This document shows, piece after piece, positions 6,429-10,346 of a stretch of DNA of 10,346 nt. The notes beneath the pieces are model-generated. The model did not search any database. It was not told the DNA's origin and saw only the letters and a program-made list of their open reading frames with translations. Every line of letters begins with the position of its first letter. Positions within the stretch are counted from its first letter, which is position 1. Origin of the DNA: Micrococcaceae bacterium UBA4005 (GTDB lineage: Bacteria > Actinomycetota > Actinomycetes > Actinomycetales > Micrococcaceae); NCBI GenBank assembly GCA_002384315.1, contig DGBL01000165.1, positions 1 to 10,346 of the forward strand, read 5' to 3'. The translations under genes were made by a program, and so were the position numbers.

Positions 6429-8095
6429 TGCTCGACCTCGTCAAAAGGACGGGCTGCCGCCTCGTCATTCGTGGACGGGAGCATTTCATCAGGTGGAGCC
6501 GTCGGGTTCTTCACGGGTCCGGAGGCCTGGAGGTGGCGCCGCCGTTGAAGGTCCCGGCGTGTTCTGCGGGTTGTCCGTTGGGCCGTGGCGGTGATCTCGC
6601 GCATCTGATCGATCATGCGGAACAGTGCTTCCTCGTTGACCTGGTCGTGTCCTTGCTGGCGGAGCCGCGCCAGTGCCTGCCGGTGTTCCCACAAGGTGAC
6701 CGCGGGGTGGGAAACGGTGCGGTATGGGACTTCCATATAGGCCGTTCCTTCCGGTTCCAGCACCCAGACCCGGCTGATGTCCCGGGGGTCCCGCCGGATG
6801 ATGAATTTTTCCTCCCGGTCCCGCCGTGCGATCCAGGGTTTGAGCACGTTCGCGAAGTAGTGGACGTGGTCGATGACGAAACCGGTGCGGGTGATTCGGC
6901 GCCGGATGACCGGCAGGAAATCCACCAGAAACGCCGTGGGGTGCGAAGCGACAGGCTGCGCACCGAACTCTCTCACGCCTTCGTCCCAGCGCCCGGCGGG
7001 TGTCTGGTTCAGGGATCCGTGGATACTGCCGTGGTAGCCGGCGACCGCTAAGGTCAGCCAGCGTTCCAGCTCCGTCAAGGTCAGGGCGGACGTTTTGTCG
7101 GCATCGTAACCGCCCCGCTGTCCCGGGTTCGAGAAAGTTGTTCCGGGCAGTTCATGGACCCGCTGCATCACCGTTCCGATGATGCGCTCCACGATGCCGC
7201 CGTAGTGCGGGCGCCCAAGTGGCCGGTAGCTGAGTTTGATGCCGTGCTGTTCGCAACCGCGGCGCAACGCCTCGCTCTTGAATTCCGAAGCGTTGTCCAG
7301 GAACAACGCCTTGGGCTTACCGCTCATTGGCCAGGCCGCGTCCACGCCCAGGGATTCGAGCCAGGGCCGCTTGTCGCAGGTCATGTGTGCGATGCACAAG
7401 CCCACCGACACCGCAGACGGCGCCTCCAGAGTCACGACCATTCCCAGAATGCACCGGCTGTAGTCATCGATAGCAACCGTCAGGTAGGGCCGGCCGATGG
7501 GCTGCCGGTCCCGGTCATCGACGACAATCAGGTCAATCACGGTGTGGTCGATCTGGACCTGGTCCAACGGGGCCACGATGTCCGGCACCTTCCCGCCGGC
7601 CGACTGCAAGGGCCGGGCGGCGTCGCGGCCCTCACGCCTAAGTCTTGCTTCAACCGGATGCAGCGCCTCGATCCGGAGGGCGACAGTGTTCCTTGCCGGT
7701 GCGGTCAACCCCTGCGACTTGCATTCGCGCACAATTTGGCGGTGCACGACCGCGAGGGAGGGCTTTTGCTTGGTCAGGTAAGTCTTCCGGATGACTTCCC
7801 GGATCACGGCTTCCACAGGCTCCGGCAGGCGCCTGCCTCCGCGGCCGCCAGCGGAGCGGCCAGGGGCCAGGTCCGTCAGCAGACCGGCGCCCTTTCGGCG
7901 CCGTCCGATCAGGGTGTAGACCTGCCGTCGCGACAAGCCCAATTCTTCGGCCGCGCTGTCCGCCGCCCGGTGGGTGACCGTGGCCATGGCCGCCAAAGGC
8001 GCAATGACCTCGTCTTGCTGGCGTAGGCGCTCCCATGCCTTATCCGACATGCCCAGCAGGCCCCGCTCCAGGATTTGCGGGTCATTCGATGTCAT
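6422..8095 (-). CDS. tniA: TniA DDE transposase of a Tn402/Tn5053-type element
   Basis: This intact protein of 557 residues matches the size of Tn5053 TniA. An N-terminal helix-turn-helix region (about 45-65, AAEELGLSRRQVYTLIGRRR) precedes a second DNA-binding stretch. The retroviral-integrase-type catalytic core has D183 (VQIDHTVIDLIVVDDRDRQP), D267 (ALFLDNASEFKSE) and E303 (GGIVERIIG), so D-83-D-35-E as in Tni/Tn7/Mu transposases. A C-terminal beta-barrel region follows (FIIRRDPRDISRVWVLEPEG). TniA binds the repeated terminal sites and cuts and joins the ends; with TniB and TniQ it makes cointegrates. The ATG at 8093-8095 was chosen because it aligns with the family start (MTSNDPQILERGLLGMSDKAW) and lies just inside the terminal repeats. 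No strong ribosome-binding site is visible. The stop overlaps the tniB GTG starts. It is first in the operon, and the nearby TniA-type repeats could allow autoregulation. Confidence 0.96.
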   Translation of the reverse strand: MTSNDPQILERGLLGMSDKAWERLRQQDEVIAPLAAMATVTHRAADSAAEELGLSRRQVYTLIGRRRKGAGLLTDLAPGRSAGGRGGRRLPEPVEAVIREVIRKTYLTKQKPSLAVVHRQIVRECKSQGLTAPARNTVALRIEALHPVEARLRREGRDAARPLQSAGGKVPDIVAPLDQVQIDHTVIDLIVVDDRDRQPIGRPYLTVAIDDYSRCILGMVVTLEAPSAVSVGLCIAHMTCDKRPWLESLGVDAAWPMSGKPKALFLDNASEFKSEALRRGCEQHGIKLSYRPLGRPHYGGIVERIIGTVMQRVHELPGTTFSNPGQRGGYDADKTSALTLTELERWLTLAVAGYHGSIHGSLNQTPAGRWDEGVREFGAQPVASHPTAFLVDFLPVIRRRITRTGFVIDHVHYFANVLKPWIARRDREEKFIIRRDPRDISRVWVLEPEGTAYMEVPYRTVSHPAVTLWEHRQALARLRQQGHDQVNEEALFRMIDQMREITATAQRTTRRTRRDLQRRRHLQASGPVKNPTAPPDEMLPSTNDEAAARPFDEVEQW

Positions 8096-8109
8096 GACGG
8101 GCGCTGACG

Positions 8110-8126
8110 GTGCAGACGACTCTTGA
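8110..8126 (+). repeat. TniA-type end repeat, copy 1 (innermost)
   Basis: The sequence gtgcagacgactcttga is the most diverged copy of the 17-bp core. It ends 15 bp before the tniA start, so binding there could block tniA expression. Confidence 0.7.
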
Positions 8127-8141
8127 CCATGATTCAGCCTA

Positions 8142-8158
8142 GTGCAGGCGGCTTCTGA
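8142..8158 (+). repeat. TniA-type end repeat, copy 2
   Basis: The sequence gtgcaggcggcttctga differs at one base from the terminal copy and has the same orientation. Tn402-family ends carry such short repeats, bound by TniA. Confidence 0.8.
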
Positions 8159-8172
8159 TGGAAATGCCGACG

Positions 8173-8189
8173 GTGCAGGTGACTTCTGA
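8173..8189 (+). repeat. TniA-type end repeat, copy 3
   Basis: The sequence gtgcaggtgacttctga differs at one base from the terminal copy. It also forms the left arm of an imperfect 46-bp palindrome with a diverged inverted copy at 8198-8217. Confidence 0.8.
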
Positions 8190-8197
8190 CAAACGGA

Positions 8198-8217
8198 TGT
8201 CAGCAGTCCTGTGCACC
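8198..8217 (-). repeat. Diverged inverted copy of the end repeat
   Basis: Read on the minus strand, this is ggtgcacaggactgctgaca, matching copy 3 (8172-8191) at 16 of 20 positions but in opposite orientation. The two copies are 6 bp apart. An inverted copy is unexpected in an end where the other copies all face one way. Confidence 0.55.
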
Positions 8218-8241
8218 GGGGCCTTACTTCCGCATGAACTG

Positions 8242-8266
8242 GTGCAGGCGACTTCTGAAAACGACA
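8242..8266 (-). repeat. Terminal inverted repeat of the Tn402/Tn5053-type element (tniA side)
   Basis: On the minus strand the element begins TGTCGTTTTCAGAAG at 8266 and runs into the outermost copy of the 17-bp repeat (8242-8258 on plus, gtgcaggcgacttctga). This closely follows the known 25-bp terminal repeat of Tn402, Tn5053 and class 1 integrons, which starts TGTCGTTTTCAGAAGACGGC. It marks the outer boundary beyond tniA, the side called IRt in the family. The next five bases outside, GATTC (8267-8271), would be the target duplication if the insertion is simple. Confidence 0.9.
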
Positions 8267-8374
8267 GATTCCACGAGAATTAGGGCACTGCCGGTCGCCG
8301 CGGTCGTTCAGTCCATGAGACGCCTCATATCCCAAGGGATGCGAGACATTCTTAATGCAGAGCTGCGTGAAGGG
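8267..8374. other. Flank between transposon end and VOC gene
   Basis: No gene or RNA is seen. A short stem (ATGAG at 8315-8319, CTCAT at 8324-8328) is the only structure; it could weakly terminate the VOC gene transcript. This is target DNA adjoining the insertion, and nothing in it resembles the res-type targets favoured by this transposon family. Confidence 0.45.
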
Positions 8375-8773
8375 CTAGACGTCGTTGCTGTCCTTCGCCC
8401 TTACATCCCACCCTGACCAGGCCGGGGCTTCAATGACGCAGAATCGGTTGCCCTCGAGGTCTTCCAAGATGACGTAATCGGCGCCAGTAGGTCTTCCCGC
8501 CCAATGCACCTCGCGTGCGCCGAGTTTAATGAGGCGTGTAACCTCCGCGACCTGATCATCTGCATACAAATCGAGGTGCATACGCGGAGGAATTACTCGT
8601 TCTGAGGGGTGAGCATCCAGAGAGACGTTCGGCCCCGCGCCTTGCCGCGGATGCAACAGAGCAAAGTCCACGTCGATCGGCTCGCGGACTGTGTACCCCA
8701 ACGCTTCCGACCAGAAATGAATCTGAGAAGCTAGGTCGTCGACGCGGATGACTATAGATCCAACAACTATCAT
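8375..8773 (-). CDS. VOC-superfamily (glyoxalase-fold) protein
   Basis: This protein of 132 residues has the paired beta-alpha-beta-beta-beta modules of the vicinal-oxygen-chelate fold. The first module is SIVIRVDDLASQIHFWSEAL with GYTVRE. The second has MHLDLYADDQVAEVTRLIKLGA and ends in the typical DPxGNxFCV-like segment (LEDLEGNRFCVIEAP). His66 and Glu115 stand where metal ligands of the second module usually are. The matching His at the start of the first module is absent (hydrophobic at residues 7-9), so glyoxalase I activity should not be assumed. Relatives include dioxygenases, resistance proteins and many uncharacterised proteins. ATG 8771-8773 is chosen because it begins the first beta strand; a GGAG lies very close, and an upstream TTG (8806) is the alternative. 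Its base composition is less GC-rich than its neighbours, which may mean separate acquisition. Confidence 0.85.
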   Translation of the reverse strand: MIVVGSIVIRVDDLASQIHFWSEALGYTVREPIDVDFALLHPRQGAGPNVSLDAHPSERVIPPRMHLDLYADDQVAEVTRLIKLGAREVHWAGRPTGADYVILEDLEGNRFCVIEAPAWSGWDVRAKDSNDV

Positions 8774-8950
8774 TCTCCGACCGTACGTGCTGCGCCTGCG
8801 CGGCAACAGGATGCCCTACGAACTTGCCTATGGGTGGAACCCGAACCGGACACCGGGATGATCATAGTCTCGTAATCTGAGTGCCTCGAAACCCATGCCA
8901 TGCAAGACGACCGGTGCCGTAAAAGCGCCATTTTGAGCTGTGATTTACCG

Positions 8951-9351
8951 CTATTCTGAACGAACAGTCACAAGTGAGGCTCTGGCCGTTGCCAGTGCCT
9001 GGACTCCGGTCGCAAAATTCTCCAGCGCCCGCTGGGCCTCATTGGCTGCCGTCCGGACCGCTTCGCCGTGCGGAGTGATGTTCCCGAAAACGGACAACAC
9101 CTCATCCACTTCGGGTGCGTGGTAGTGCCCGTGAAGGCCCTTCCAGGTGGTTTCCAGCCCGATGACCGCGCTAGCTATCTGCCGGCCATGTTTTGCCAGG
9201 GCCTGGGCGGATTGGCTCAGCTGCGTGGGCGATGCCCCTGGTTGGCCATCTGGGAGTCGCCGAGCACCTGGTTCCACAGGCCTGTCAGCGCACCGCCGAT
9301 TTGCTGGCTCCGGCACGCTGTCACGTCGATATCGTAGCCCTTGAGCCCCAT
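8951..9351 (-). pseudogene. Small helical WXG-like (ESX/T7SS-type) protein, -1 frameshift
   Basis: From ATG 9349-9351, preceded by GAGGG at good spacing, the frame gives MGLKGYDIDVTACRSQQIGG and LTGLWNQVLGDSQMAN. It then breaks at a run of four G (plus-strand C at 9235-9238). Adding one G continues it as QGASPTQLSQSAQALAKHGR, TTWKGLHGHYHAPEVDEVL and AVRTAANEAQRALENFATG to TAG 8951-8953, making 133 residues. The protein is almost all helix, with a Trp-Lys-Gly (W70-K-G72) between the helical halves. This resembles WXG100/LXG-type N-terminal domains of type VII-secreted proteins in actinobacteria. Such domains often head longer toxins, so this may be a stand-alone partner or a truncated remnant; nothing toxin-like follows the stop. 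The family call is by pattern and moderate. Confidence 0.6.
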
Positions 9352-9411
9352 CCAGATCCCTCATCTCAGTCGTACGTTCCGACATCGAGAATAGTGTGCG
9401 GTACTGTCTTT

Positions 9412-9437
9412 GGCGATGGGGAGAGCTCCCCATCGCC
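9412..9437. promoter_or_regulatory. Perfect 11-bp hairpin in the divergent intergenic region
   Basis: GGCGATGGGGA (9412-9422) and TCCCCATCGCC (9427-9437) are perfect inverted copies around a 4-base loop, GAGC. It lies between two divergent genes, 61 bp from one start and 75 bp from the other, with no T-run. Termination is not expected there, so an operator or a structured leader of the ligase gene are the better guesses. Confidence 0.6.
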
Positions 9438-9511
9438 CACCACCGGGCGCAGGAGCCAGCGCCGGTGCCGTAGAGTTTCGCCGTGGCCAGTTTCCTGTCA
9501 GGAGTTCCTGT

Positions 9512-10346
9512 ATGAAGATCGATTTCGCGCAGTCACCACAGTCCACGCTCGGAGTCGAATGGGAGCTCGCACTCGTGGACCGGTACAACGGGGATCTGGT
9601 CTCCGTTGCCCAGGAAGTACTACGTGGGGTCACCGCGAACCACCCTGAATTGCAGGAAGACCAGGAGCACCCGCACATCAAGCAGGAACTGCTCCTCAAT
9701 ACAGTAGAACTGGTGACCGGGGTGTGCAGGACGGTCCAGGAAGCGAAAGAAGACCTGAGCCGGTCCCTGGCAGCGGTGCGCGAAGTGACGGACCCGATGG
9801 CGGTGGAACTGTTCTCGGCGGGCTCCCACCCTTTCAGCGCGCCACGCTCACAGCCGGTAACGGACAAGGAACGCTACTTCAAGCTGATTGACCGGACCCA
9901 GTGGTGGGGACAGCAAATGGTCATCTACGGGGTCCATGTCCATGTGGGCCTCAATCATCGGGACAAGGCCCTGCCGGTGCTGGACGGTCTCGTCAACTAC
10001 TTCCCGCATTTTCAGGCGATCTCCGCTTCGTCCCCGTACTGGGGCGGAGAGGACACCGGGTACGCCTCTCAGCGGGCCCTGATGTTCCAGCAGCTTCCCA
10101 CGGCAGGGTTGCCCTTCCAGTTTTCACGGTGGTCCGAGTACGAATCCTATGTCCAAGACATGTTCACCACCGGCGTCATCGATTCGGTCAGCGAAATCCG
10201 GTGGGATATCCGGCCAGTAGGGAATCTGGGAACCATTGAGATGCGCGTCTGCGACGGGCTTTCCACCCTTCGCGACGTCGGCGCCGTCGCCGCGCTCACC
10301 CAATGCCTGGTGGAGGAAATGTCCACCATCCTCGACGGCGGCGGAC
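9512..10346 (+). CDS. YbdK-type glutamate-cysteine (carboxylate-amine) ligase, 3' end outside window
   Basis: The frame is open from ATG 9512-9514 to the window end (278 residues seen of roughly 370-400 usual). It begins with the GCS2-family signature STLGVEWELALVD. It continues with HPHIKQELLLNTVELVTGVC, the metal/ATP-site motif GVHVHVGLNHRDKALPVLDG (HVHVG at 142-146), and SEIRWDIRPVGNLGTIEMR. YbdK enzymes form a peptide-type bond between glutamate and cysteine (weakly in E. coli) or other amines, using ATP. In actinobacteria, where mycothiol is the main thiol, the true substrate is often unknown. An AGGAG (9500-9504) sits 7 bases before the ATG, which supports this start. The gene is divergent from the WXG-like gene and appears unrelated to the transposon. 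The family is sure, the substrate is not. Confidence 0.95.
   Translation, partial: MKIDFAQSPQSTLGVEWELALVDRYNGDLVSVAQEVLRGVTANHPELQEDQEHPHIKQELLLNTVELVTGVCRTVQEAKEDLSRSLAAVREVTDPMAVELFSAGSHPFSAPRSQPVTDKERYFKLIDRTQWWGQQMVIYGVHVHVGLNHRDKALPVLDGLVNYFPHFQAISASSPYWGGEDTGYASQRALMFQQLPTAGLPFQFSRWSEYESYVQDMFTTGVIDSVSEIRWDIRPVGNLGTIEMRVCDGLSTLRDVGAVAALTQCLVEEMSTILDGGG

Noticed and set aside
8096..8335. N-terminal extension of tniA to an upstream start at 8335
   Set aside because: It would translate the terminal inverted repeat and its internal repeats (giving repeated QKSPAP) and begin outside the transposon. The family start is at 8095.
8234..8416. Plus-strand open frame of 60 codons across the transposon end
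   Set aside because: It starts inside the terminal repeat segment and overlaps the VOC gene 3' end; no recognisable protein and no good ribosome-binding site.
8774..8806. Upstream TTG start for the VOC protein
   Set aside because: It adds an Arg-rich stretch before the first beta strand; VOC proteins normally start close to that strand.
9361..9867. Minus-strand open frame of 168 codons opposite the ligase gene
   Set aside because: The plus strand carries well-conserved GCS2-family motifs and a good ribosome-binding site; the antisense product resembles nothing.
1..10346. CRISPR array, tRNA, rRNA or integron attC-type sites
   Set aside because: No regularly spaced repeats, no cloverleaf or rRNA segments and no integrase gene were seen, despite the Tn402-type module.

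Overview
The window is high-GC DNA with GTG and TTG starts, Gram-positive-style regulators and mycothiol-lineage protein families. It fits an actinobacterium, most likely Arthrobacter or a relative in the Micrococcaceae. The genus is inferred from protein flavour only.

Layout, left to right. (1) Positions 2-2920, plus strand: the 3' part of an MMPL/RND-type membrane transporter, followed by a MarR-family regulator whose C-terminus is out of frame. An inverted repeat that can pair in two ways lies between them. (2) Positions 2994-3433, minus strand: a small STAS/SpoIIAA-like protein gene broken by an exact 8-bp tandem duplication. (3) Positions 3603-8266, minus strand: a complete Tn402/Tn5053-type transposition module in canonical order, tniA-tniB-tniQ-res-tniR. 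It is bounded on the right by a TGTCGTTTTC-type terminal inverted repeat with internal TniA-binding-type repeats. tniA and tniR are intact. tniB has a -1 frameshift and tniQ has an in-frame amber codon. The opposite terminus was not found in the window. (4) Positions 8375-8773, minus strand: a VOC/glyoxalase-fold protein. (5) Positions 8951-9351, minus strand: a small helical WXG-like protein with a -1 frameshift in a G run. (6) Positions 9512 to the end, plus strand: a YbdK-type glutamate-cysteine (carboxylate-amine) ligase, cut by the window edge. A strong hairpin lies between (5) and (6).

How the parts work together. In Tn402/Tn5053 elements, TniA (DDE transposase), TniB (AAA ATPase) and TniQ act together to form a cointegrate, which TniR resolves at res. 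Here the gene overlaps (tniA/tniB and tniB/tniQ) show one translationally coupled operon, but as read it would make neither full-length TniB nor full-length TniQ. The transporter and MarR pair looks like a drug or lipid efflux unit with its own regulator.

The most notable result is that five of nine genes carry one disabling lesion each, while their downstream reading frames stay well conserved. Three of the five are repaired by adding one G or C next to a short G/C run. That pattern suits sequencing or assembly error at least as well as real gene decay. The 8-bp duplication and the amber codon are different kinds of change and deserve separate checking. I saw no clear new biological system; the interest lies in the transposon end architecture, the lesions and three inverted-repeat structures.
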